Source: Promethearchaeota archaeon (GTDB lineage: Archaea; Asgardarchaeota; Lokiarchaeia; Sigyniarchaeales; SOKP01). From it: a stretch of DNA of 46,131 bases. The notes beneath the pieces are model-generated. The model did no database searches. It had not been told where the DNA came from and saw only the letters and a list, made by a program, of their open reading frames with translations. The translations under genes and the position numbers were made by a program. Below, one piece after another: positions 15,837 through 24,484 of this stretch. Within the stretch, counting starts at the first letter, position 1, and each line of letters begins with the position of its first letter. Location: the NCBI GenBank assembly GCA_019058365.1, contig JAHPZE010000032.1, positions 1 to 46,131 on the forward strand. The letters run 5' to 3'.

Positions 15837-16511
15837 ATGAATCCTAAAATTAAACAGAAGAGAGCACGTTCGGAAGAACAAAAAGCGGCTCAATTTGAAA
15901 TAATTCTAGAAGAAGGTCAAAAGTTATTTTTGGAAAAAGGAAGGGATGGATTCAGCCTGAGGAGTTTAGGTAAGACGCTTGGAATGAATAAAAACAACTT
16001 ATATAATTACGTGAAAAGTAAAAGAGAACTCTGGATTGCGATTAGGAATAAATTCTATAATGAATTCAAAGCTGAAAATATTGAAATTATAAAAGAACAC
16101 AAGGGTACAACCTCAGAATTGTTATTGAAAATTTTCGAACATTTCTTAGAGTTCTACGAAAATGATTTTGGTAAATTCCTTTTAATGCACAATTTCAGAG
16201 GTACGCCTCCTTCTAACAAAATAGGTCCCTTTGAAAAGAAATACCGTGAATTTAGATTATTAGAAGGAACAACGAAAATTATTCAAAAAGCTATTGATGA
16301 TAATGAGATTTCCCATAGTGATGCTACAAAACTCTCATTTTTATTATACGCTTTATTGATGGGAAGTGTTATAGTTGAATATGATATGAAGTTTGGATTC
16401 ATGGATCCCACTCAAGAAACCATACAATATAGTGAGGTGGATTTTACGATTACAGAATTTCGTAAGTATGCATTAGAAATGATAAAAAAGATTTTAAAGA
16501 TATTATATTAA
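15837..16511 (+). CDS. TetR/AcrR family transcriptional regulator
   Basis: A 224-residue TetR-family protein of usual length. The DNA-binding helix-turn-helix lies in about 15-65: QFEIILEEGQKLFLEKGRDG, FSLRSLGKTLGMNKNNLYNY, VKSKRELWIAI. The rest is helical ligand-binding domain, with YRLLEGT-like helices. No ribosome site precedes the ATG; the TATA box 47 bp upstream is compatible with a short leader. Similar palindromes at both ends of the divergent gap indicate autoregulation together with control of the amidohydrolase gene. Confidence 0.92.
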   Translation: MNPKIKQKRARSEEQKAAQFEIILEEGQKLFLEKGRDGFSLRSLGKTLGMNKNNLYNYVKSKRELWIAIRNKFYNEFKAENIEIIKEHKGTTSELLLKIFEHFLEFYENDFGKFLLMHNFRGTPPSNKIGPFEKKYREFRLLEGTTKIIQKAIDDNEISHSDATKLSFLLYALLMGSVIVEYDMKFGFMDPTQETIQYSEVDFTITEFRKYALEMIKKILKILY

Positions 16512-16632
16512 TCTTAAGAATTATTTTTTCCCCAAATTTATTGAATTCTAATTATCTTTCTTATTGCTATTCTCAACTAAAGCCTCTATTATCTGTGGTA
16601 TAACTTCAGGAGTTAAAAGTATAATAATATTA

Positions 16633-16938
16633 TCAGATTCTCTTCTTTTTTTTTTGCTTCTTTTTCTTCTTTCTTTTTTTTTCTGGTTCTGGGGTAACAT
16701 CTACATCTACTTCAGCAACAATAAAGGCTAGGTAGATAGGAGTTGACTGAGGAAAGCGTTGGTCATTAAAAATATTGAACTTTATATCTTTAATTTTATA
16801 GTACTTTTTGCTTTCATGTAAAAGTAAAAGATTTCGATTAACCTTGTTTGTAAAATCTGAAGGTTCATCAAAACTTCCTCCGACCACATATACTTGATCA
16901 ATTCTTACAATTTTTTTCTCTTCTGGAACTTCTTCCAT
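16633..16938 (-). CDS. Hypothetical protein with Lys-rich tail, probably frameshifted
   Basis: A 101-residue reading frame without recognised family. Residues 1-80 look like a compact alpha/beta domain (IVRIDQVYVVGGSFDEPSDF, YYKIKDIKFNIFNDQRFPQS, IYLAFIVAEVDVDV); the tail is almost pure Lys. The frame breaks at a run of ten A on the coding strand (16646-16655). Removing one A opens a further ~32 codons with protein-like content (SDNIIILLTPEVIPQIIEAL...), ending at TAG 16548-16550. The natural product may therefore be about 130 residues, with a Lys-rich linker between two parts. Sequencing error, mutation and slippage are all possible. Confidence 0.6.
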   Translation of the reverse strand: MEEVPEEKKIVRIDQVYVVGGSFDEPSDFTNKVNRNLLLLHESKKYYKIKDIKFNIFNDQRFPQSTPIYLAFIVAEVDVDVTPEPEKKRKKKKKQKKKKRI

Positions 16939-16999
16939 AATTCATATCAGAAAATTAAAAAAAAGATAAATAATTTATGTTTAGATTATAATTATTATA

Positions 17000-17013
17000 G
17001 AAGACTAGTCTTC
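17000..17013. promoter_or_regulatory. Perfect 14-bp palindrome
   Basis: GAAGACTAGTCTTC is self-complementary with no spacer. It lies in the divergent gap, 62 bp from the minus-strand Lys-rich protein start and 155 bp from the plus-strand ABM-like gene. Possible operator; no regulator gene is adjacent. Confidence 0.35.
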
Positions 17014-17167
17014 AATTAGATGTTTTAAATATAAATATAGTATTTTTAGTTTTACGAATCGGATATTCAATTTAGAAGTTAATTAAAATTATCAATAATA
17101 TTTAATGATCTTGAATCATTTTTTTTATCATTAAAAAATAATAATTAACTAGCTGAAATGATGTGAA

Positions 17168-17485
17168 ATGATTGCAAGAATCTGGCATGGTTGGACCTCT
17201 TTTGAAAATGCTGACATTTATGAAGAATTACTGAGAAATGAAATTTTTCCTTCAATTGAAAATAGAAATATAAAAGGATATAGAAAAATAAGTCTCTTAA
17301 GACGACCGTTAGAAAATGAAGTCGAATTTATTACCATAATGGTGTTTGATGATTTAAGTGCTGTAAAAGAATTTGTGGGAGAAGAGTATGAAAAATCCTA
17401 CGTTCCTCAAAAAGCACAAGAGGTTCTTTTAAGACATGATAAATTCTCGCAGCATTACGAAATTGTTAATGAATTTGATTATTGA
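17168..17485 (+). CDS. Antibiotic-biosynthesis-monooxygenase-like (dimeric alpha/beta barrel) protein
   Basis: A 105-residue protein with the ABM-domain layout: MIARIWHGWTSFENADIYEE (strand then helix), a central RKISLLRRPLENEVEFITIMVFD, then the helix SAVKEFVGEEYEKSYVP and the end LLRHDKFSQHYEIV. Members form dimeric ferredoxin-like barrels; many are of unknown role or act in heme or quinone chemistry. A weak GTGAA before the ATG. It stands alone, 191 bp before the SDR gene. Confidence 0.75.
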   Translation: MIARIWHGWTSFENADIYEELLRNEIFPSIENRNIKGYRKISLLRRPLENEVEFITIMVFDDLSAVKEFVGEEYEKSYVPQKAQEVLLRHDKFSQHYEIVNEFDY

Positions 17486-17676
17486 TACAAATTTTTATAA
17501 TCTTTAGATCTATCTAAATTTTTATAGACAGCAAAATTACCTTGGTGAAATAGATACTTAATATCTCTATAGCAAATATTATCCTTTTAAAAGAAGCATT
17601 AGAATCAATAGCTAAAAATATCATTCAAATTATAATAATTCAATTTAAATATTTATTTTAGTAATAAAAATTATAT

Positions 17677-18531
17677 ATGAGCTTACCAAGAAAAATAGTG
17701 ATTGCAGGTTCTACAGGTCATCTTGGTAAAGCACTTGTAGAAATAGGTCTTAAAAGAGGATTTCAAATTCGAGCACTTGCACGTCACCCAGATGTACTTA
17801 ATGTTTATAAATCAAATGCATTATTTGAAATTGTTAAAGTTGATGTGACAAATCCAGAAGAATTAAAAGGGATATTCGATGGATTTAATACTCTTATTAC
17901 TACAATTGGAATAACTAGACAAAAAGATAAGGTAACATTTATGGATATAGATTATCAAGCAAATTTAAATCTTCTACTCGAAGCAAAAAGAAATTATATC
18001 AATAAATTCATTTATACTTCTGGTTTTGGTGTAGAGGATAATTTGGATATTGCATTATACCGCGCAAAGTATGAATTTGAACGTGAGCTTAAAACAAGTG
18101 GAATTCATTATGTGATAATGCGTCCCACAGGATTTTACTCTGATATTCTCGAATTTTTTGAAATGGCTAAGAAAGGAAGAATAATATTACTTGGACATGG
18201 GAATAATTATATGAATCCTATTGATCCTCTTGATTTAGCTGATTTCTTTTATGACCATATTGACGATATAGATAAAATCTTACCTGTCGGTGGACCAGAT
18301 ATAATGAAGATCAATGATATTGCTAAATTGGCATTTGAAATACTTGGTAAACCACCTAAAATTGCTCACCTACCTTCCTTTATTGTAAAATTATTGCTTG
18401 GATTAATACGACTCTATTCTTTTAAAACATATACGATTTTAAAATTTATGAGTCGTTATATGAACGAGGATGTCATTGCTCCTAAATATGGGACTCATCA
18501 TTTAAAAGAAGAATTCGAAGCTAATATATAA
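17677..18531 (+). CDS. NmrA-like NAD(P)-binding SDR protein
   Basis: A 284-residue atypical short-chain dehydrogenase. The nucleotide loop is IAGSTGHLGKALVE (8-22, GxxGxxG) followed by ALARHP, whose Arg favours NADP. The segment TTIGITRQKDKVTFMDIDYQ and FIYTSGFG are typical; no classical YxxxK site is evident, so it may be a regulatory or quinone-reductase-like member. The C-terminus is hydrophobic (FIVKLLLGLIRLYSF), perhaps membrane-facing. TTTAAATA about 30 bp upstream and no ribosome site suggest a leaderless message. Confidence 0.85.
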   Translation: MSLPRKIVIAGSTGHLGKALVEIGLKRGFQIRALARHPDVLNVYKSNALFEIVKVDVTNPEELKGIFDGFNTLITTIGITRQKDKVTFMDIDYQANLNLLLEAKRNYINKFIYTSGFGVEDNLDIALYRAKYEFERELKTSGIHYVIMRPTGFYSDILEFFEMAKKGRIILLGHGNNYMNPIDPLDLADFFYDHIDDIDKILPVGGPDIMKINDIAKLAFEILGKPPKIAHLPSFIVKLLLGLIRLYSFKTYTILKFMSRYMNEDVIAPKYGTHHLKEEFEANI

Positions 18532-18676
18532 TACTAAAATTTGTATAGGTTCAAAAGCTAGATGTTAAATTATCTTACGCAAATTGTATAATATAACCGC
18601 ATTAGTTAATAAAAATCTCGGTTTGATTGTCAATTTTATTATTAGAAATAGATATTTATAAAAATTAGATCTTTTT

Positions 18677-18757
18677 TTATTTTTTACTGATAAATGGATG
18701 AAAAGATAGAAATTTGTGAATAAATTGTAATACTTCTGCTTTAATAGCTTCTGTCAT
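18677..18757 (-). other. Short open frame in the 18532-18819 gap
   Basis: The 288-bp gap holds one minus-strand frame of 26 codons (MTEAIKAEVLQFIHKFLS, then FHPFISKK-stop), open for a further 12 codons upstream without a start. It may be the decayed tail of a lost gene or chance. Nothing else is visible in the gap; AAGGA at 18810-18815 belongs to the next gene. Confidence 0.25.
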
Positions 18758-18819
18758 ATCCTTTACTATGATTAAGATTAAAATATAGAATTAAAATTCA
18801 ATCAAAATGGTAAGGATAA

Positions 18820-19764
18820 ATGTTAGAGAATCAAATTTTTAAACCAGCAAAGTCAAACGGTGGAAAATATCTAACTTTTATTACTGTAGCTATTACAGCA
18901 TTGATCTTAATAATTTTAATTTCAATATATCCAATTCTTCAAAATGTTTCACTCTTGATATTAATATTAAGCATTTTTATAACGATAATTGTGATATTTA
19001 TATTATTAATTTATGCATATTATGAACTGGAATACATTCTTACTGATGAGTATCTTTTAATTAAATGGGGATTAAAAACTACAAGAATACACGTTGATGC
19101 GATTAAAAGAGTAATTAAACCTGAAACGAAACATTATGAGGGCATTAGATTGGGCGGAGTAGGGATTCCAGGATACTTATTTGGAAAATTCAAATTCTTA
19201 ATCGAGGGCGTTTTCGAGACAGTCTTTTTATATGCTACTAAACTTGATAATCTCTTGTACATTGAGACGAAAGGACAAAAAAAGAAATTATATGGAATAA
19301 CTCCCGCTAAAGATGATGATTTTATTAGAAGCCTTAAGGATATAAGCAGAAATATAGAGTCTCAAGTTATAAAAAAACCCAAGACCTTTAAAATCACTAA
19401 AAGTTCTTCAAAAGATATTAAATATGCTTTATCCTTATTCTTAATTTCAATTCTCCTTTCAATCTCGGGATTAACTTATTTCTTAATTATCTACTTTCAA
19501 TTACCTCAAACGATTCCGCTTCATTTTTCAATTCATTTCGTTCCTAATAGATATGGAAATAAAATAGATTTACTTGGGATTTTTTCATTTTTCATTATCT
19601 TTGGAATTGGACTCAGCTCAGTACTCTATTATTACATCCATAGAAAAACACATTTAGATCAAACAAAGTATGGTTATAGTATAATGTTATTACCAGTAGC
19701 AATTAACACTTTATTCTTGATTTTGACGATCGTTATTTTAAATCAGACTTTAGCTTTCGTTTGA
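18820..19764 (+). CDS. Membrane protein with PH-like and DUF1648-like parts
   Basis: A 314-residue integral membrane protein. Two N-terminal membrane helices (about 20-40 and 44-68) precede a bacterial-PH-like domain starting YELEYILTDEYLLIKWGLKT (68-87) and containing IHVDAIKRVIKP and GGVGIPGYLFGKF. A third membrane helix near 205-227 leads into QTIPLHFSIHFVPNRYGNKID, the DUF1648 signature, then two more helices. This arrangement occurs in Firmicutes and archaea; function unknown. AAGGA precedes the ATG. Confidence 0.78.
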   Translation: MLENQIFKPAKSNGGKYLTFITVAITALILIILISIYPILQNVSLLILILSIFITIIVIFILLIYAYYELEYILTDEYLLIKWGLKTTRIHVDAIKRVIKPETKHYEGIRLGGVGIPGYLFGKFKFLIEGVFETVFLYATKLDNLLYIETKGQKKKLYGITPAKDDDFIRSLKDISRNIESQVIKKPKTFKITKSSSKDIKYALSLFLISILLSISGLTYFLIIYFQLPQTIPLHFSIHFVPNRYGNKIDLLGIFSFFIIFGIGLSSVLYYYIHRKTHLDQTKYGYSIMLLPVAINTLFLILTIVILNQTLAFV

Positions 19765-20007
19765 ATATTAGTTGATTTTACAAAACTCTGATTTCATTAA
19801 AATATTAAGTCCAATAAGAAAATAAAGAATTTATCTTTATGTTGCTAAAATAATTTTTATTTTTGCGAATTTTTTTTTTTGAAAATTTTCCTACTCTTAT
19901 TAAAGCTAAGAATTTTATAACGCTTTCATTGAAAATGTATGAGAATGACAAACAATCTCTGAATTTAAGCAAAAAAGGTATTAATTTTTTAATGCTAATT
20001 TTCATTA

Positions 20008-20373
20008 TTATTTCTTATCTAAATTCTCCTTTACTCTATACTCTACGATCTTTCTTATTAGATCATAAGGTATCGGCTTATTGATTGGAAATTTGACAGA
20101 ACCTTTTGCTACCTCATATAGAGACAAATCTTTTTTAAAAGCTTCAATTCCTGATGGCGTAGGATAAAAACCAATATGATTTTTATAAGCTGCAAAATGC
20201 AGCAAGTTACCATTTAATTTAAAAGTAGGTATTTGATAACTGATCGTTTCTTCAGCTTTTGGAGCAGAATTGCTAATAACATATCTCAATTTTTCTAAAA
20301 TTTCTTGAACTTTTTTTGGAAATGTACCAATATACTCATCCATGGTTTTAAATTGTTTTTTAGGTTTACTCAT
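20008..20373 (-). CDS. DUF1801 (YdhG/Fra-like) protein
   Basis: A 121-residue protein of the DUF1801 family: KTMDEYIGTFPKKVQEILEK, then APKAEETISYQIPTFKLNG, LLHFAAYKNHIGFYPTPSGI and a terminal KGSVKFPINKPIPYDLIRKI. Length and motif order match well. The Bacillus relative Fra has been described as an iron chaperone; whether this holds here is unknown. The TATA-like ATTTAAATATAT about 25 bp upstream suggests a leaderless transcript. Confidence 0.88.
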   Translation of the reverse strand: MSKPKKQFKTMDEYIGTFPKKVQEILEKLRYVISNSAPKAEETISYQIPTFKLNGNLLHFAAYKNHIGFYPTPSGIEAFKKDLSLYEVAKGSVKFPINKPIPYDLIRKIVEYRVKENLDKK

Positions 20374-20570
20374 GTTTTTTCATAATGGATTGACATATTT
20401 AAATATATTTTAGATTGGAAATATAGTTATAATATTTTCAAAGTGAGGGTAATTCCTTAGGATTTTACAATTTTATTTATTCTATACTTTTAAAAATTTA
20501 TATCTTAGCGAATATTAGTTCATTTTAAGCTTGATAAAACATAATTAATTATTAAGAAAAATCATAAGAA

Positions 20571-21098
20571 ATGGAAAAACCCGCTTTATTAGTTATAGAT
20601 ATGCAAGTTGGGAATTTTGAAGGTGCTAATCCAATATATAATGGATCATTCTTACTTGATAAGATCCAACGATTGATTGAAAAAGCACGAAACTCAGAAA
20701 TTCCAATTATTTATGTTCAAAACAATGGAGGAAAAGAAGATCCAGATGAATTTGGAACACCTGGGTGGGAAATTCATCCATCAATTAGCCCCTTAGCTAA
20801 TGATATAATAGTTCAAAAGGAGATTCCAGACAGTTTTCACAATACAAGACTACAAGAAGAGCTAAATATGAGAGGAGTAAATAAACTCATCATTGGAGGA
20901 TTACAAACGGAATATTGTATTGATACAACTTGTCGCCGAGCTTATAGCTTAGGATATAAAGTAATACTTGTAAAAGATGCACACAGTACTTGGGATTCAA
21001 CTCATTTTTCTGCTGAAGAAATTATAAACCACCATAATGAGGTGCTAGGATCCTTTTTTGTTACCTTGAAGAAAGAACAAGAATTGTATTTTAAATAG
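20571..21098 (+). CDS. Isochorismatase-family cysteine hydrolase
   Basis: A 175-residue protein with the full catalytic triad: Asp10 in LLVIDMQ, Lys83 in VQKEIPDSF, and Cys116 in GGLQTEYCIDTTCRRAYSLG. Typical length. Closest known activities are nicotinamidase- or isochorismatase-like amide or ether hydrolysis; the substrate is not determinable. Cytoplasmic, monocistronic, without a ribosome site. It converges on the isocitrate dehydrogenase gene (54 bp apart). Confidence 0.92.
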   Translation: MEKPALLVIDMQVGNFEGANPIYNGSFLLDKIQRLIEKARNSEIPIIYVQNNGGKEDPDEFGTPGWEIHPSISPLANDIIVQKEIPDSFHNTRLQEELNMRGVNKLIIGGLQTEYCIDTTCRRAYSLGYKVILVKDAHSTWDSTHFSAEEIINHHNEVLGSFFVTLKKEQELYFK

Positions 21099-21152
21099 CA
21101 GAAATCGATTAAAATAAAATTAAAAAAAAGTAAAAAAAAAATCTAAAACTTA

Positions 21153-22361
21153 TTATTTTTGATAACTATTCCATTTTTTTTCAAGATTAGGATCTTGTAA
21201 GGCCTCCATGATATATTTTGCATAATCTTCTCCCTTTGCTCCTGTATCTCTTCCAGTTACTTTTAACTTTTTCTCATAAATTGCACATATATCTAATGCC
21301 ATTTCTAGTCTTTTAGCTTTTTCTACAAACCCAATGTGATTCAAAAGCATTGCTGACGCTTTTATTATACTTGTTGGATCTGCATATTTAATTCTACCAG
21401 TTTCAACCATCCTTGGAGCAGTACCATGTATCGCTTCAAACATTGCATATCGTTTTCCAATATTAGCACTACCTGCAGTGCCAACAGATCCCTGAATCTG
21501 AGCAGCTTCATCAGTAATGATATCGCCATATAGATTTGGTGCTACAAATACTTTGAACTCTGATTGACGTGCTGGGTCAATCAATTTAGCTGCCATGATA
21601 TCAATATACCAATCATCAAATTTCACTTCTGGATATTCATTTTTTGCAATCTCTTTTGCCATGTTTAAGTACATTCCATCTGTAGTTTTAACTACATTAG
21701 CCTTAGTCACTAAGGAAACTCTATTAACTCCTGTCTTTTTAGCATAATCAAAAGCTAATCTTAAGATGCGATCTGTTCCCTGTTTAGTGTGTACGCAAAA
21801 ATCAAAAGCTAGATCATCAGTAACTCTAATCCCTTTTGATCCCAATACATAAGCGCCTTCAGTATTTTCTCTGAAAAATATCCAATCAATTTGTTGTTCA
21901 GGAATTTTTACTGGACGAACATTTGCAAATAAGTCTAATTCTCTTCGCATGGAAACATTAGCACTTTCGAGATTTGGCCATTTCCCAGAAGCTAAATCAG
22001 CTGAACTTGGCGTGTGAGTAGGGCCTTTTAAAATAACATGGCACTTCTTTAATTGTTCTAAACTTTCATCAGGGATTGCTTTCATTAAATTTGCTCTATT
22101 TTCAATAGTAAGCCCTTCAATATCTCTAAATTCAACCTTTCCATTCTCAATTTCCTCTTTTAAAAGAAAATTAAGAATTTCTTCTGCGTGTTTTGTGATT
22201 TCTGGACCTATACCATCACCCCCAGCAACTCCTATGATAATAGGCTTTAATGTTGTATAGTCTATCCAATCTGCACCTTTTTTCAAATTCTCAATTCTAT
22301 TTAGTTGTTCTCTTACAAGTTTTTCAAAATGATTTTTAGCATTTTCGATTACATCATTCAT
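21153..22361 (-). CDS. icd: Isocitrate dehydrogenase (IDH/IPMDH superfamily)
   Basis: A 402-residue beta-decarboxylating dehydrogenase. The substrate loop SANVSMRRELDLFANVRPVK (133-152) has Ser and Asn at the positions used by isocitrate dehydrogenases (SxN...R), arguing for isocitrate rather than isopropylmalate. NTEGAYVLG carries the catalytic Tyr, VTKANVVK the Lys, and NLYGDIITDEAAQ the metal Asps (280, 284). The cofactor loop HGTAPRMVETGRIKYADP has neither the E. coli NADP residues nor the classical NAD Asp, so cofactor use is open. GAGGA precedes the ATG. It converts isocitrate to 2-oxoglutarate or the reverse, alongside ATP-citrate lyase and aconitase genes in this window. Confidence 0.88.
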   Translation of the reverse strand: MNDVIENAKNHFEKLVREQLNRIENLKKGADWIDYTTLKPIIIGVAGGDGIGPEITKHAEEILNFLLKEEIENGKVEFRDIEGLTIENRANLMKAIPDESLEQLKKCHVILKGPTHTPSSADLASGKWPNLESANVSMRRELDLFANVRPVKIPEQQIDWIFFRENTEGAYVLGSKGIRVTDDLAFDFCVHTKQGTDRILRLAFDYAKKTGVNRVSLVTKANVVKTTDGMYLNMAKEIAKNEYPEVKFDDWYIDIMAAKLIDPARQSEFKVFVAPNLYGDIITDEAAQIQGSVGTAGSANIGKRYAMFEAIHGTAPRMVETGRIKYADPTSIIKASAMLLNHIGFVEKAKRLEMALDICAIYEKKLKVTGRDTGAKGEDYAKYIMEALQDPNLEKKWNSYQK

Positions 22362-22563
22362 TTTCTTCTAATCCTCGAATAAAATATGTTTATTTTCTGA
22401 ATTTTGAATTTTTTATTATTTTTATTGATTCTGATTTATGTAATTTCAATGGAATACCATCTATATACTTCCCATTAATTAATTACAATATTTCTACTAC
22501 CAATATAATTTAAAAAAATAAATAAGGATTGTTAAATCTTCTATTTTTAAAGATTAAACAATT

Positions 22564-24291
22564 TTATAATCCTTCATATAATAGAATTAAACCAGTGACC
22601 ATAATTATTATTGCTATTCCTGGAAATATAGCACATCCAAAATATATGTACATAAATATGTTCCCTTCATTAGCGAGTTGCCCTAATGTAACAATTTTTT
22701 GATCTGAGAATCCTAAAAAGTTGATGGATTCAAAAAGTATAATTGCAATACCAACCATTAATGGAACATATTTTACAAATGATTTAAAAACATTGATTTC
22801 CAAAGAAGAAGCATTAGCAATTATCCTTGTAAAACTCGGAATAAGAAAGATCCCGATAAATATCATTGTAATTATAAAATTCGTTCCAAAAATCGAAGAT
22901 ATTAAAAAAATCAGAATCACACTAGGAATTATATATATAATTAATGTAAATCCTGTAAATAAATTTTTACCCCTTTCACTTAATTTCGTGGCAATTAGCC
23001 CAAACAACAATCCTCCTAAGATCCCTATAACAACAGCTCCAATTCCAACCAAGATAGAGAATGAAACGCCCCAAATAATCTGACTAAGCATATCACGCCC
23101 AAGTTTTCCTTGTCCTAAAAGATGATCAGAAGATGGTGGTTGCCATGCTCCTGGAAAAGAACCTTTTATTTCTGTGAGAGAATATTGGCTTAGAATTTCA
23201 GGAAACAATGCTACAATAATAAAAAAACCAGTAATGATTAAACCTATGATTGTAAGGGGAGATTTCCATTTTAAATGTGGATAAAATTCATCAAAAGATC
23301 CAGGAGATATAAACTGTTCCGGTTCACGTGTACTAAAAATGATATTTGAAATAGCTAAGGTAATAGCAAAAAAAATTATTATCATATTCAAAAAAGCAAT
23401 TATAACGAAAAAATCTCCAAGAGATATTGCGTTAAGAAAATAGGTACCAAAACCGCCTAGATTAAAAGTAGTTTCAACTAAAATAATTGAAGTAAAAATA
23501 AAACCAAAATGATAACCAATAGTTGCAGTATTTGAAATTAGAGATCTAGTAGTAGTAATAGCATTGCTTTCTATCGTAGAACGATATTGTCTTATTACAA
23601 GTGCAGTAATGATAAGTGTTAAACATAATTGTGGTAATATAAAATGCAGAAGAATATCTCCAGCCAAAACAAGATTTCCATCAATTAAAGAATCTATAAT
23701 GAGAAATCCCGTGATTAACGACGGATCTGTATATGAAGTTGACTTATAACCCGATACTGGCAATGCATTCAAAACATAACCAAACAACAATTGAAAGATC
23801 ATTGCTAATACAAACGCAGGGATTGCAATAGCAATTGCTACGTATATATTAATATATCTCCCAATCTTATGATCTTCAAATTTTCTTGAAAGTCTACCAA
23901 GAATAATGCCTACTACTAATCCTATTATTAAAGGAATAAAAATAATTTCAATAGTTCTAGGAATCGCAATTCGAAGCATTTCAGTGACTGGCATCCCTCT
24001 TGATATTGCGATGGAAACTCCCCAATCACCTATAAAGAGATTACCTAAGTATCTAAAAAATTGAAGAATAATAGGTTGATCAAACCCCAATGTATGTAAA
24101 GCATCTAGATATTGTTCTTGAGTGGGATTATGAATGCCTAAAGAAAAAAGATATACCATCACGGGATCATTCGGTAAAAAACGAACAATAATAAAATTTA
24201 TGAAAACACCAATGATAAATATTAAAAATGAGATAATAACAGCAAAAATTATATTTTTATGAACTTCCTTTAATTCAACCAGAACAATCAC
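22564..24291 (-). CDS. Fused DppB-DppC-type permease lacking EAA loops
   Basis: A 575-residue membrane protein, apparently a fusion of the two peptide/nickel ABC permeases. Half 1 (1-315) starts like DppB (INFIIVRFLPNDPV; ALHTLGFDQPIILQFFRYLGNLFIGDWG) and ends VETTFNLGGFGTYFLNAI. Half 2 (345-575) has the DppC entry HLLGQGKLGRDMLSQIIWG. In both halves the cytoplasmic EAA loop that docks to the ATPase is shortened by about 20-25 residues: RSTIESNAITTTRSLI and NASSLEINVFKSFVKYV replace the normal loops. No ATPase or binding-protein gene is nearby. The GTG start is close to GAGG and uncertain. Function unclear. Confidence 0.75.
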   Translation of the reverse strand: MIVLVELKEVHKNIIFAVIISFLIFIIGVFINFIIVRFLPNDPVMVYLFSLGIHNPTQEQYLDALHTLGFDQPIILQFFRYLGNLFIGDWGVSIAISRGMPVTEMLRIAIPRTIEIIFIPLIIGLVVGIILGRLSRKFEDHKIGRYINIYVAIAIAIPAFVLAMIFQLLFGYVLNALPVSGYKSTSYTDPSLITGFLIIDSLIDGNLVLAGDILLHFILPQLCLTLIITALVIRQYRSTIESNAITTTRSLISNTATIGYHFGFIFTSIILVETTFNLGGFGTYFLNAISLGDFFVIIAFLNMIIIFFAITLAISNIIFSTREPEQFISPGSFDEFYPHLKWKSPLTIIGLIITGFFIIVALFPEILSQYSLTEIKGSFPGAWQPPSSDHLLGQGKLGRDMLSQIIWGVSFSILVGIGAVVIGILGGLLFGLIATKLSERGKNLFTGFTLIIYIIPSVILIFLISSIFGTNFIITMIFIGIFLIPSFTRIIANASSLEINVFKSFVKYVPLMVGIAIILFESINFLGFSDQKIVTLGQLANEGNIFMYIYFGCAIFPGIAIIIMVTGLILLYEGL

Positions 24292-24382
24292 ACCCTCTTA
24301 AACTATTAATCTAACAATTAAAAGTTAATTTAAAAATAAGATCAAACTACTATATAAAGATTATTCAGAACAAATTCAAAGA

Positions 24383-24408
24383 GATTTTATTAATGTCAAT
24401 AAAATCTT
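24383..24408. terminator. 10-bp stem-loop between AclA and permease genes
   Basis: AGATTTTATT (24383-24392), a six-base loop, and AATAAAATCT (24399-24408) form a perfect stem 77 bp after the AclA stop and 92 bp before the permease start, both on the minus strand. Could end the acl transcript or act on the permease promoter. Confidence 0.35.
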
Positions 24409-24484
24409 TATGCTTCTAATTTTAATATTTAAGATTTTGATTTGTGATTTTAATGATACTTTTAATTCTTACTCAACTAGATTT

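Noticed and set aside
17104..17126. AATGAT/ATCATT stem followed by eight T, resembling a terminator
   Set aside because: No plus-strand gene ends upstream of it (the neighbouring gene starts here on the minus strand), so the role does not fit; probably an AT-rich coincidence.
19805..20084. Frames on both strands between the PH-like and DUF1801 genes
   Set aside because: They overlap each other antisense, have low-complexity content and no start signals; treated as intergenic.
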